DNA of 64,000 nucleotides, taken from assembly GCA_035995025.1 (NCBI GenBank), contig DASYKY010000114.1, forward strand, positions 7,031-71,030, in the 5' to 3' direction. The notes under the pieces were generated by a model. That model made no database searches and was not told the DNA's origin. It worked only from the letters and a program-made list of their open reading frames with translations. The translations under genes were made by a program, and so were the position numbers. Below, piece by piece: positions 7,632 through 14,838 of this stretch (positions within the stretch are counted from its first letter, which is position 1; the number at the start of each line of letters is the position of its first letter). This DNA comes from Actinophytocola sp035995025 (lineage in GTDB: Bacteria; Actinomycetota; Actinomycetes; Mycobacteriales; Pseudonocardiaceae).

Positions 7632-8555
7632 ATGTTGCTGCGCCAGCTGGAGTACCTGACTGCGCTGGCGCGCGAGGGCCACTTCGGTCGGGCGGCCGAG
7701 TCCTGCCACGTCTCCCAGCCGGCGCTGTCGGCCGCGATCCGCAAGCTCGAGGCGGAGCTGGACGTGCAGATCGTCCAGCGCGGGCAGCGGTTTGAGGGTT
7801 TCACGCCCGAGGGCAAGCAGGTTCTGCTGTGGGCGCACCGCATCCTCGCCGAGCAGGACGCGATGCGCCACGAGCTCGCGAGCATGCGCGGCGGCCTGTC
7901 CGGCGTGTTACGCATCGGCGCCATCCCCACCGCGCTGACCGTCGCCTCCATGCTCACCACGCCGCTCGCCGAGCAGCACCCGCAGGTGCGGGTGTCCATC
8001 GAATCGCTGTCCTCGCGGCAGATCGTGCACCAGCTGGCCGAGTTCGACCTCGACGTCGGCTTGACCTACATCGACGGCGAGCCGCTCGGCACGGTCCGGA
8101 CCGTGCCGCTCTACCGGGAGCGCTACCTGCTGCTCACCCCGGCCAACGGCCCGTTCGCCGAGCACCGCACCGTCGGCTGGGGAGAGCTCGCCGACATCCC
8201 GCTGTGCCTGCTGTCCCCGGTGATGCAGAACCGCCGGATCCTGGACCGCAACTTCGCCGAGGCCGGCGTGACGGTGACGCCGTCGGTGGAGACCGACACG
8301 GTCTCCGCGATCTACGCGCACGTCGCCACCAGGCGCTGGTCGTCGGTGATCGCGCATGCCTGGCTGCACGTGTTCGGCGTGCCGGAGGGGATGCGCATCG
8401 TGCCGCTGGAGCGGCCGCGCCGCGCGCACCAGGTCGGGCTCGTGCTGGCCGATCGCGAGCCGGAGCCGATGCTGGCGCGTGCGCTGCTGGACGCGACGAA
8501 CCAGATCGATATGCAGGCCGAACTTGATGCGGTATTGCATCGCCAACTTGTATGA
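7632..8555 (+). CDS. LysR-family transcriptional regulator
   Basis: The 307-residue protein starts MLLRQLEYLTALAREGHFGRAA and has the LysR winged HTH (ESCHVSQPALSAAIRKLE, about residues 25-42) followed by a periplasmic-binding-like effector domain from about residue 90 (LSGVLRIGAIPTALT). It is divergent from the isoaspartyl peptidase and directly upstream of the OFA-type carrier and its small subunit, so that transporter is the most likely target. Similar LysR genes sit beside this carrier pair in other actinobacteria, as I recall. The ATG at 7632 is the only start that gives the canonical LysR N-terminus. Confidence 0.93.
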   Translation: MLLRQLEYLTALAREGHFGRAAESCHVSQPALSAAIRKLEAELDVQIVQRGQRFEGFTPEGKQVLLWAHRILAEQDAMRHELASMRGGLSGVLRIGAIPTALTVASMLTTPLAEQHPQVRVSIESLSSRQIVHQLAEFDLDVGLTYIDGEPLGTVRTVPLYRERYLLLTPANGPFAEHRTVGWGELADIPLCLLSPVMQNRRILDRNFAEAGVTVTPSVETDTVSAIYAHVATRRWSSVIAHAWLHVFGVPEGMRIVPLERPRRAHQVGLVLADREPEPMLARALLDATNQIDMQAELDAVLHRQLV

Positions 8556-8663
8556 TGCCCGCCGTACGAAAAGTTTCGGCACACTACCGTTGCTAGCCGT
8601 GGGAGATATACCGCCTGTTCCAGGTGGTAGAGATCCAGCGGCCCGCACCCCTGGAGGTGCCTG
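8556..8663 (+). promoter_or_regulatory. Upstream region of the OFA carrier gene
   Basis: This 108-base gap separates the LysR regulator from the carrier. It contains a comparatively AT-rich part (GAAAAGTTTCGG near 8567, GAGATATACC near 8603) and ends with the ribosome-binding site GGAGGTG at 8653-8659. A LysR site would be expected here, but I see no unambiguous T-N11-A dyad. Confidence 0.35.
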
Positions 8664-10121
8664 TTGGCGCTGTCCTTTCTCGACCGCGAGAACACGGTGG
8701 CCGGTCCCGGCTTCAATCGCTGGTTGATCCCGCCGGCCGCGCTCGCGATCCAACTCAGCATCGGTCAGGCGTACGCGACCAGCGTGTACAAGACCGCCCT
8801 GGTCAAACACTTCGACTCCTCGCTGACCGCGGTCGGTCTGATCTTCTCCATCGCGATCGTGATGCTGGGCATCGCCGCGGCGGTCACGGGCACCTGGGTC
8901 GACCGCGTCGGCCCGCGCCGCGCCATGTTCACCGCGGCCTGCTTCTGGGCGTCGGGCTTCCTCATCGGTGCGGTCGGCATCGCGACGAGCCAGCTCTGGC
9001 TGGTGTACCTGGGCTACGGCTTCATCGGTGGCATCGGCCTGGGCATCGGCTACATATCCCCGGTTTCGACGCTGATCAAGTGGTTCCCGGACCGCCCGGG
9101 CCTGGCTACCGGCCTGGCGGTCGCGGGCTTCGGCGGTGGCGCGCTCCTCGCCTCTCCCCTGTCGCGCCAGCTGATGGCGCTCTACGACCCGCACTACAAC
9201 GCCGCGTTCTCCTACTCGACCGCGTCCGGCGGGGCGGTGGCGGGACTTTTCGTGTCGCTCGCCGCCATCTACTTCTGCGTGATGATGTTCGCCGTGTTCA
9301 CCGTGAAGGTGCCGGCGCCGGGCTGGCGTCCGGCCGGCTTCGACCCCGCGAGGCAGCGCGCCAAGCGGCTGGTGACCACCGCGAACGTGTCCGCGGCGAA
9401 CGCGATCGAGACCCCGCAGTTCCTGCTCGCGTGGCTGGTCCTGTTCTGCAACGTGACCGCCAGCATCGGCATCCTCGAGCAGGCCAGCCCGATGATCCAG
9501 GACTTCTTCCGCGAGTCCGGCGTCTCCAGCGTCGGCGTGACGGCGGCCACCGCCTTCGTCGGCCTGCTGTCGCTGTTCAACATGGGCGGCCGGTTCGTCT
9601 GGTCGACGATTTCGGACTTCCTGGGCCGCAAGCCGATCTTCGTTCTCTTCCAGGGCGTCGGCATCTTCCTGTTCATCCTGCTGGCCCTCGTCGGGAGTTC
9701 GAGCACCGCGTTGTTCGTCGCGCTGGCCTGCATCATCATCTCCTTCTACGGCGGCGGTTACTCCACCGTGCCGGCCTACCTGCGCGACCTGTACGGCACC
9801 TTCCAGGTCGGTGCCGTACACGGCCGGATCCTGACCGCCCTGTCGGCCGCCGGCATCGTCGGGCCACTGATCATGAACGGCTTCCTCGACGCACAGGGCA
9901 AGCCGGGCGCGCTGATCGCCACCGACTACCGGCCGGCGCTGTTCACCATGGCCGGCGTGCTCGTCATCGGTCTCGTCGCGAACCTGATGATCAAGCCGGT
10001 CGCCGCGCGCTTCCACGAGCCGGAGCACCGCACCGCACCGGCCGCAGCCAACAACCCGACGCCCGCATCCGTTCCGGCCGGGTCCGCCCCGGTCGCGTCC
10101 GGTCTCACCGGATGGAGGTAG
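8664..10121 (+). CDS. OFA-family MFS transporter (oxalate/formate antiporter type)
   Basis: This 485-residue major facilitator protein has about 12 predicted membrane helices. It carries OFA-family features: LSIGQAYATSVYKTALVKHF in the first helix region, GTWVDRVGPRR in the loop between helices 2 and 3, GIGLGIGYISPVSTLIKWFPDRPGLATGLAVAGFG around helices 4-5, and DFLGRKPIFVLFQ in the second half. The substrate is probably a carboxylate such as oxalate or formate, by family only. The TTG start at 8664 is fixed by GGAGGT five bases upstream. The next gene, two bases on, is its small subunit. It has a longer hydrophilic C-terminus rich in Ala and Pro. Confidence 0.92.
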   Translation: MALSFLDRENTVAGPGFNRWLIPPAALAIQLSIGQAYATSVYKTALVKHFDSSLTAVGLIFSIAIVMLGIAAAVTGTWVDRVGPRRAMFTAACFWASGFLIGAVGIATSQLWLVYLGYGFIGGIGLGIGYISPVSTLIKWFPDRPGLATGLAVAGFGGGALLASPLSRQLMALYDPHYNAAFSYSTASGGAVAGLFVSLAAIYFCVMMFAVFTVKVPAPGWRPAGFDPARQRAKRLVTTANVSAANAIETPQFLLAWLVLFCNVTASIGILEQASPMIQDFFRESGVSSVGVTAATAFVGLLSLFNMGGRFVWSTISDFLGRKPIFVLFQGVGIFLFILLALVGSSSTALFVALACIIISFYGGGYSTVPAYLRDLYGTFQVGAVHGRILTALSAAGIVGPLIMNGFLDAQGKPGALIATDYRPALFTMAGVLVIGLVANLMIKPVAARFHEPEHRTAPAAANNPTPASVPAGSAPVASGLTGWR

Positions 10122-10123
10122 CG

Positions 10124-10405
10124 ATGACCGACCCCTATCGCCAGCAACGTCCCCTCGGCTCAGGCCCGCAACCCAACGGAGCGAACCAGGCAGGTCCGCA
10201 CCAGACGGGACCGCAGTACGCCGGACAGAGCTACCCCGGAGCGCAGCCCGCGGGACCTGCCGATCCCAACGCGCCGGCCATGCGCTCCGGTCTGCCCCAG
10301 TTCATGGCGCTCCGCGTGCTGATCTCCTGGCTCGTCGTCATGGTCCCGATCGCCTACGGCATCTACATGACGCTGATCGCGGTGCCACCGCTGTTCGAGA
10401 ACTGA
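10124..10405 (+). CDS. MFS transporter small subunit
   Basis: This 93-residue protein has a disordered Gln/Pro/Gly-rich N-terminus (about residues 1-55) and a single membrane helix in RVLISWLVVMVPIAYGIYMTL. That layout, directly behind an OFA-type carrier, matches the family annotated as 'MFS transporter small subunit'; its mechanistic role is unknown. GGAGG at 10114-10118 sets the ATG. The start lies 2 bases after the carrier stop, so the two are surely co-transcribed. Its 3' end overlaps the convergent TetR gene by 43 bases. Confidence 0.85.
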   Translation: MTDPYRQQRPLGSGPQPNGANQAGPHQTGPQYAGQSYPGAQPAGPADPNAPAMRSGLPQFMALRVLISWLVVMVPIAYGIYMTLIAVPPLFEN

Positions 10406-10938
10406 GCCAGTTCCTCGACGCCGGCACGCAGACCGCCGGCGTCGAGGTCGTCGCCGGTTACCACGGCCTGCAGCAGCGTGCCGTCGACCAGCGCGGCGAG
10501 CGCGAACCCGCGGGACTTGTCGCCCGTGAGCCGCGCGCAGATCCCGCGCAGCCCGTCGATCCACAGCCGCGCCGCCGGGCGCAGCTCCGGCGTGCGCGCG
10601 GCGGCCAGGCACACCTCGTACTCCAGCAGCGCCTGCTCGCGGTCGGCGAGGTAACGGGTGGCGAGGGCGACGAGCGTGGCCGCGGGGTCGTCGCTCGCGG
10701 TCAGCTCGTCGGCCCAGGTCTCCAGGTGCGCTCGCGCGCTCTCGGTCGCGTCGCGCAGCGCCGCCGACACGAGGTGGTCCAGCGTCGGGAAGTAGTACGT
10801 CGTGGAGCCGAGCGGCACGCCCGCGCGGGCCGCGATCAGCCGGTGCGTCACCTGGCCGACACCGACCTCCGCGATCGCCGCCACCGCGGCCTGCACGATC
10901 GCGCGGCGCCGCCCCTCGGGGTCCCGCCGGGGGCTCAC
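10363..10938 (-). CDS. TetR-family regulator of the adjacent SMR pump
   Basis: The 191-residue product has a TetR HTH near its N-terminus (GVGQVTHRLIAARAGVPLGSTTYYFPTLDHLVSAAL, about residues 24-59), with the recognition-helix ending TTYYF that is typical of the family. The GTG at 10936-10938 is chosen because GAGGGGG lies just upstream; a longer frame to 11019 has no such signal. It lies downstream of the SMR efflux gene on the same strand (70-base gap), the usual arrangement of a drug pump and its repressor. The palindrome at 11346-11375 upstream of the SMR gene is its likely operator. Confidence 0.92.
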   Translation of the reverse strand: MSPRRDPEGRRRAIVQAAVAAIAEVGVGQVTHRLIAARAGVPLGSTTYYFPTLDHLVSAALRDATESARAHLETWADELTASDDPAATLVALATRYLADREQALLEYEVCLAAARTPELRPAARLWIDGLRGICARLTGDKSRGFALAALVDGTLLQAVVTGDDLDAGGLRAGVEELAQFSNSGGTAISVM

Positions 10939-11008
10939 GACTCCCCCTCGCAGGCTCGGTCGAGCCGCTCGCGGTCGCCCTGTGATATCGGTTCGCTCGC
11001 AAGCTCGC

Positions 11009-11329
11009 TCAATGCGCACCGCCCAGGTTCAGCGTGACCACGCCGCCGATCACCAGCAGCACGCCGGCGACCTTGGTGAGCGTGATCGACTCGTGCAGGA
11101 ACACCACGCCGACCGCCGCGATGGCCGCGGTGCCGAGGCCGGCCCACATCGCGTAGGCGACGCCGATCGGCACGTGTCTGACCACCACCGCCAGCAACGC
11201 GAACGCGGCGATGTAACCGGCGAGGCAGCCGACCGTCGGCCAGAGCCTGCTGAAGCCGTCGCTCAGCTTGAGCAGGCTGGTGGCCACCACCTCGAACGCG
11301 ATCGCCAGCAACAGCAACACGTACGGCAC
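11009..11329 (-). CDS. Small multidrug resistance (SMR/EmrE-type) efflux protein
   Basis: This 106-residue, four-helix membrane protein starts MPYVLLLLAIAFEVVATSLLKLS, with the essential membrane Glu at residue 13 and the SLLKLSDGF signature. SMR proteins act as dimers that exchange protons for hydrophobic cations such as quaternary ammonium compounds, or guanidinium in the Gdx branch. ATSLLKLS and the later PIGVAYAMWAGLG favour the EmrE/Qac branch. I chose the GTG at 11327-11329 because AGAGGA lies 6 bases upstream and the length then matches the family. An upstream ATG frame would read through the operator. Confidence 0.93.
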   Translation of the reverse strand: MPYVLLLLAIAFEVVATSLLKLSDGFSRLWPTVGCLAGYIAAFALLAVVVRHVPIGVAYAMWAGLGTAAIAAVGVVFLHESITLTKVAGVLLVIGGVVTLNLGGAH

Positions 11330-11345
11330 GGCATTTCCTCTCATC

Positions 11346-11375
11346 ATGTACATCTGTACATGCACAAATGTACAT
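11346..11375. promoter_or_regulatory. Large palindromic operator upstream of the SMR-TetR pair
   Basis: A 30-base near-perfect palindrome is centred on CATG with outer arms ATGTACAT at each end and inner TGTACA/TGCACA elements; only two base pairs are mismatched. TGTACA occurs three times (11347, 11355, 11369). It starts 17 bases upstream of the SMR GTG. The size suits two TetR dimers bound side by side, as in QacR-like systems. Binding by the local TetR protein is inference. Confidence 0.7.
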
Positions 11376-11452
11376 GACGGCAGGCACTAGGCAACGCGGT
11401 GGCGACACGGTAGAACTGAACGCTCCCCAAACCCCGCCGAGGAGATATTCGC

Positions 11453-12595
11453 GTGCCCGAAGCCGTCCCAGCCAAGCCCTGCGCGGACCGTATCGACCGG
11501 GTCCGGCTCTCGCTGGTCTTCCTGCCGCTCGCCGCGCCGGTCAGCGACGCCAAGATGACCGGCCGCCACCAGCCGATCTCCGAGGTGGCGTTCCTGTTCG
11601 CCGAGGTAGGCACGACCGAGGGACACCGAGGACTCGGCTTCAGCTATGCGAAGCGCGCGGGCGGGCCCGCGCTCTACGCGCACGCCAAGGAGATCGCACC
11701 GCAGCTGCTCGGTGAGGACCCGAACGACACCGGCCGGCTCTGGGAGAAGCTGGCGGCGGCCGGCATGTCGGCGGGTCGCACCGGCCTCGCGGCGCAGGCG
11801 ATCGCGGCGGTCGACATCGCGTTGTGGGACCTCAAGGCGCGGCGCGCCGGGCTGCCGCTCGCGAAGCTGCTCGGCTCCTACCGGGACGCGGTGCGCTGCT
11901 ACCTGCCGCTCAACTCGACGGCGCTGCCCGAGCTGGTCGAGCAGGCGCAGCGCGCGCTGGTGTCCGGCGTCGGCGGCATCAAGCTGCGGCTGAGCCACGG
12001 GGACACGGCGGCCGACCTCGAGCGGTTGCGTGGCCTGCGCGAGCGCCTCGGCGACGGCGTGCCGCTGATGGTGGACGCGAACCAGCAGTGGGACCGGCCG
12101 ACCGCGCACCGGGTTGGCCGCGTGCTCGAGCGGTTCAACCTGGTGTGGCTGGAGGACCCGCTGGACGCGCACGACGTGGCGGGCCAGGCCGCACTGGCGG
12201 CGGCGCTGGACACCCCGGTCGCGACCGGGGAGATGCTGACGAGCCTGAGCGAGCACGCGCGGCTGGTCGAGGCGCGCGCCTGCGACGTCGTGCAGCCGGA
12301 CGCGCCGCGGGTCGGCGGCATCACGCCGTTCCTGCGCATCGCGGCGCTGGCCGACCACAGTGGACTGTCCATCGCGCCGCACTTCTCGATGGAGGTGCAC
12401 CTGCACCTGGCCGCCGCCTACCCGCGGGCGAGCTGGGTGGAGCACGTCGACTGGCTTGAGCCGCTGTTCAACGAGCGGATCGAGGTGCGCAACGGGCGCG
12501 CGCTGGTGCCGGACCGGCCGGGCCTGGGGCTGACGGTGAGCCAGCAGGCCGTCGGGTGGACGACGGACCACATCGAGTTCACGGAGACCGCGTGA
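11453..12595 (+). CDS. Enolase-superfamily dehydratase, L-talarate/galactarate dehydratase-like
   Basis: This 380-residue enzyme belongs to the mandelate-racemase subgroup. PVSDAKMTGRHQPISEVAFL in the capping domain and VDANQQW, QPDAPRVGGI and APHFSMEVHLHLAAAYP in the barrel strongly resemble L-talarate/galactarate dehydratase, which makes 5-keto-4-deoxy-glucarate. Metal ligands are D208, E234 and E260, and H310 is the catalytic His. The KxK motif of the second strand reads K177-L-R179, so one catalytic Lys is replaced by Arg, which may alter substrate or stereospecificity. GAGGAGA precedes the GTG start. A ketoglutaric semialdehyde dehydrogenase 5 kb away could belong to the same pathway. 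Confidence 0.85.
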   Translation: MPEAVPAKPCADRIDRVRLSLVFLPLAAPVSDAKMTGRHQPISEVAFLFAEVGTTEGHRGLGFSYAKRAGGPALYAHAKEIAPQLLGEDPNDTGRLWEKLAAAGMSAGRTGLAAQAIAAVDIALWDLKARRAGLPLAKLLGSYRDAVRCYLPLNSTALPELVEQAQRALVSGVGGIKLRLSHGDTAADLERLRGLRERLGDGVPLMVDANQQWDRPTAHRVGRVLERFNLVWLEDPLDAHDVAGQAALAAALDTPVATGEMLTSLSEHARLVEARACDVVQPDAPRVGGITPFLRIAALADHSGLSIAPHFSMEVHLHLAAAYPRASWVEHVDWLEPLFNERIEVRNGRALVPDRPGLGLTVSQQAVGWTTDHIEFTETA

Positions 12596-13147
12596 GCCGC
12601 CACTCGCCGGCGAGGATCGCGTAGACCAGCTCGTCGCGCCACTCCCCTTTCACCCAGCGGCTGCCGCGGAGGTGCGCTTCGCGCCGCATGCCCAGCCGCC
12701 CCACGAGCCGGGCGGACGCCGCGTTGCGCGCCGAGCACCTGCCGAAGATCCGGTGCAGGCCGAGCTCGTCGAACCCCAGGCGGAACATGGCCGGCACGGC
12801 CTCCGTGGCGAGTCCGCGGCCCTGCCGGCCGGGGTGCAGTACGTAGCCGATCTCGCCGCTGGTGTCGCCGCGCCTGATGAGCGACACCTCGCCGATGACG
12901 GTTCCGCCGTCCGGCAACACGACGGCGAACGTGAACGCACCACTGCCGGCGGTCTCGGCCATCATCCCGCGCACGGACGCCGCGGCGCCGTCGCGGTCGC
13001 GGGGCTCGCGCAGCATGTGCCGGGCGACCTCGGCAGGCGCTGGAAGGCCCAGACGTCGTCGACGTCGCCTGCCTCGAAGGGCGGCAGCAGCCGGCCGGTG
13101 CGGATCCGCACGCACCGACCCCAACCACCCGGTCGAGTTACGCTCAC
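12579..13147 (-). pseudogene. GNAT acetyltransferase gene with a frameshift
   Basis: The C-terminal 150 residues are a clear GNAT domain: VIGEVSLIRRG, GEIGYVLHPGRQGRGLATEAV (acetyl-CoA loop) and NAASARLVGRLGMRREAHLR. The N-terminal RIRTGRLLPPFEAGDVDDVWAFQRL lies in a different frame starting at the GTG of 13147. The frames join if one base is restored around 13031-13036, giving LPEVARHM. A codon also seems lost in LLPPF, where LLLRPF is usual. An uncoordinated single-base loss means pseudogene or sequencing error. A shorter product from an internal start is possible. It converges on the dehydratase gene with a 17-base overlap. Confidence 0.75.
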
Positions 13148-13176
13148 ACGTTCGATTCACGTGTACCGTGGACGCC

Positions 13177-13803
13177 ATGACCGGTGCCGTACAAGGTTCC
13201 CTGCTAGACGACCTCGAGGACGTCGGACTGCGCTCGCTCGCCCCCGTGCAACGGACGCAGCTGGACCGCGGCGCGTGGATCGACTTACGGCGCGGCTGGC
13301 TGACCGGCGCCGGCGTCCTGTTCGAGCGCCTCGCCAGTGAGGTGCCGTGGCGCGGCGAGCGCCGGCAGATGTACGACCGGGTCGTCGACGTCCCCCGCCT
13401 GCAGTGCTTCTACGACGAGGAGGACCCGCTCCCCGACCCGGCGCTGGTCGCCGCGCGCGACGCGCTGAGCACCCACTACGCCACGGAGCTCGGCGAGCCA
13501 TTCCGCACGGCCGGCCTGTGCCACTACCGCGACGGCCGCGACTCGGTGGCCTGGCACGGCGACCGCATCGGCCGAGGCAACACGGAGGACACGATGGTGG
13601 CGATCGTCTCCGTCGGCGCCCCCCGGCCGCTGTTACTCCGCCCCCGCGGCGGCGGGGAAACCTTGCGCTACGCGATGGGCTTGGGCGACCTCATCGTGAT
13701 GGGCGGCTCCTGCCAGCGGACCTGGGAGCACGCGGTACCGAAGACGGCCAAGCCGGTCGGGCCACGGATCAGCATCCAGTTCCGGCCACGCGACGTGCGC
13801 TGA
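13177..13803 (+). CDS. AlkB-like 2-oxoglutarate/Fe(II) dioxygenase
   Basis: The 208-residue protein has the AlkB iron triad H127-x-D129 (AWHGDRIG) and H185 (WEHAVPK), and the 2-oxoglutarate-binding arginines R197 and R203 (RISIQFRP). DRVVDVPRLQCFYD and GLCHYRDGRDSVAWH fit the AlkB nucleotide-recognition lid. AlkB enzymes oxidatively demethylate 1-methyladenine and 3-methylcytosine; whether this member acts on DNA, RNA or another substrate is not visible. The ATG at 13177 is chosen; a GTG three codons upstream is in frame. It is divergent from the frameshifted GNAT gene and has no partner gene downstream. Confidence 0.9.
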   Translation: MTGAVQGSLLDDLEDVGLRSLAPVQRTQLDRGAWIDLRRGWLTGAGVLFERLASEVPWRGERRQMYDRVVDVPRLQCFYDEEDPLPDPALVAARDALSTHYATELGEPFRTAGLCHYRDGRDSVAWHGDRIGRGNTEDTMVAIVSVGAPRPLLLRPRGGGETLRYAMGLGDLIVMGGSCQRTWEHAVPKTAKPVGPRISIQFRPRDVR

Positions 13804-13867
13804 GTCCGGCGCGACTGGGGGCGGTCGGGAATGGGGTTTAGGAGGGTGGGGTGGGGGTGGGGGCCGG

Positions 13868-14390
13868 GTGAGTTGGGTTTGTGGTTGAGCTTGGGCTGCG
13901 GGGCGGCGGTTTAGCTGTTGGTGGAGCTGGGCATTGGGCACCTGGCGTGGGGGTTCGTGCGGACCTCGGCCGGGCAGGCCGGATGAGTTGGCTTTGGGGC
14001 TGAGCTTTGGGCTGCGGGACGGCGGTTTTAGCCGCTGGTGAAGGTTAAGCGGTTGGCGCCAGGTGCGGCGGTCCCTGTGGCCTCGATCGGGACGCCGGAT
14101 GAGTCGCAGTTGACCCTGAGCTTGGACGGCGAGGCGGTCGGGTTGTTCGGCGCGGGCCAGCCTTTGCCGCCTGGTACGGCAGTTCGCGCGGCCTCGGTCA
14201 GGCACGCCTGGCGAGTTGCCGTTGACGCTGGGTTTGGCTGCCGGGGTGGGGGTTGGGCTGTGCCGCGCTGGCGCCAGCGCCCGAGGCGGCCGCTCGTGCG
14301 GCCGGCCGGGCACTCGGATGACCTTTGCTGTTGACGCTGAGGGCGGGCTGCAGGGCGGCATCGAGCTGTTGACGCAGGCTGGATCGGACT
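13868..14390. repeat. Degenerate tandem repeats of about 114 bp in a gene-free stretch
   Basis: Between the AlkB-like gene and csoR there is no credible gene. The DNA is composed of about five diverged units starting near 13868, 13983, 14097, 14210 and 14316, each opening with a GATGAGTTG/GCGAGTTGCC-like segment followed by a TTGGGCTGCGGGGCGGC-like segment and a GGCCTCGGYCRGGCACGCC-like segment. The plus strand is strikingly G-rich and T-rich compared with its surroundings. Period is 113-115 bases for the first units and about 106 for the last step. Frames opened by the repeats are interrupted and compositionally odd. Function unknown. Confidence 0.6.
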
Positions 14391-14422
14391 GCGGGGCCGC
14401 AGTGGGCGGTGTGCGCCTTCCG

Positions 14423-14457
14423 TTGCCTTGATTCGCAACGGCAGGAATCAAAGGCAA
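14423..14457 (-). terminator. Stem-loop downstream of csoR
   Basis: TTGCCTTGATTC (14423-14434) pairs with GAATCAAAGGCAA (14445-14457), with one bulged base and a 10-base loop. It lies 37 bases after the csoR stop and has no U-tract, which is common for actinobacterial terminators. It could serve either strand. Confidence 0.6.
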
Positions 14458-14493
14458 GGCCGCCTCTCGACCCACGCCGAGGCAGACGTTGGG

Positions 14494-14775
14494 CTAGGAG
14501 CGGACCAGCCGGGCGATGGCGTCGCTGGCTTCGCGGACCTTGTCTTCCGCGTCCTTGCCGCCGTCGGCCAGGGCCTGGGCTACGCAATGGCGCAGGTGCT
14601 CGTCCATCAAGCCGAGCGACACCGCCTGCAAGGCCTTCGTCGCCGCGGAGATCTGGGTCAGGACGTCTATGCAGTACTCGTCGTTCTCCACCATCCGCTG
14701 CAGACCGCGCACCTGGCCCTCGATGCGGCGCAGACGCTTCAGGTAGCCGTCCTTGTCGCTGGTGTAGCCCCGCAT
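14494..14775 (-). CDS. CsoR-family metal-sensing repressor
   Basis: This 93-residue all-helical repressor of the CsoR/RcnR/FrmR family shows the Cu(I)-site triad C35 (YCIDVL), H60 and C64 (DEHLRHCV), matching the x-C-H-C fingerprint of copper-sensing CsoR. RRIEGQVRGLQRMVE is the conserved first helix. These proteins bind DNA as tetramers and release it on copper loading. It is divergent from an AlaX gene, and a CsoR-like operator lies in the 63-base gap. No copper ATPase or chaperone gene is nearby in the window, so its targets may be elsewhere in addition to itself. Confidence 0.93.
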   Translation of the reverse strand: MRGYTSDKDGYLKRLRRIEGQVRGLQRMVENDEYCIDVLTQISAATKALQAVSLGLMDEHLRHCVAQALADGGKDAEDKVREASDAIARLVRS

Positions 14776-14817
14776 CCGAGTAACCTTTCCGCCGTTCCGC
14801 TCCCGAACCGCTCACTA

Positions 14818-14832
14818 TACCCGAGGGGGGTA
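14818..14832. promoter_or_regulatory. CsoR-type operator between csoR and alaX
   Basis: TACCCGAGGGGGGTA is a C/G-tract flanked by inverted TA ends, the form of CsoR operators (TACCC...GGGTA). It lies 7 bases before the AlaX ATG and 43 bases before the csoR start, so occupancy could repress both genes. The GAGGGGGG tract also serves as the AlaX ribosome-binding site. Confidence 0.65.
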
Positions 14833-14838
14833 AATGTC

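Noticed and set aside
13633..14475. A 280-codon Pro/Arg/Gln-rich frame on the minus strand over the tandem repeats
   Set aside because: It overlaps the conserved AlkB-like C-terminus and only reflects the repeated G-rich DNA; no ribosome-binding site or homologous domain.
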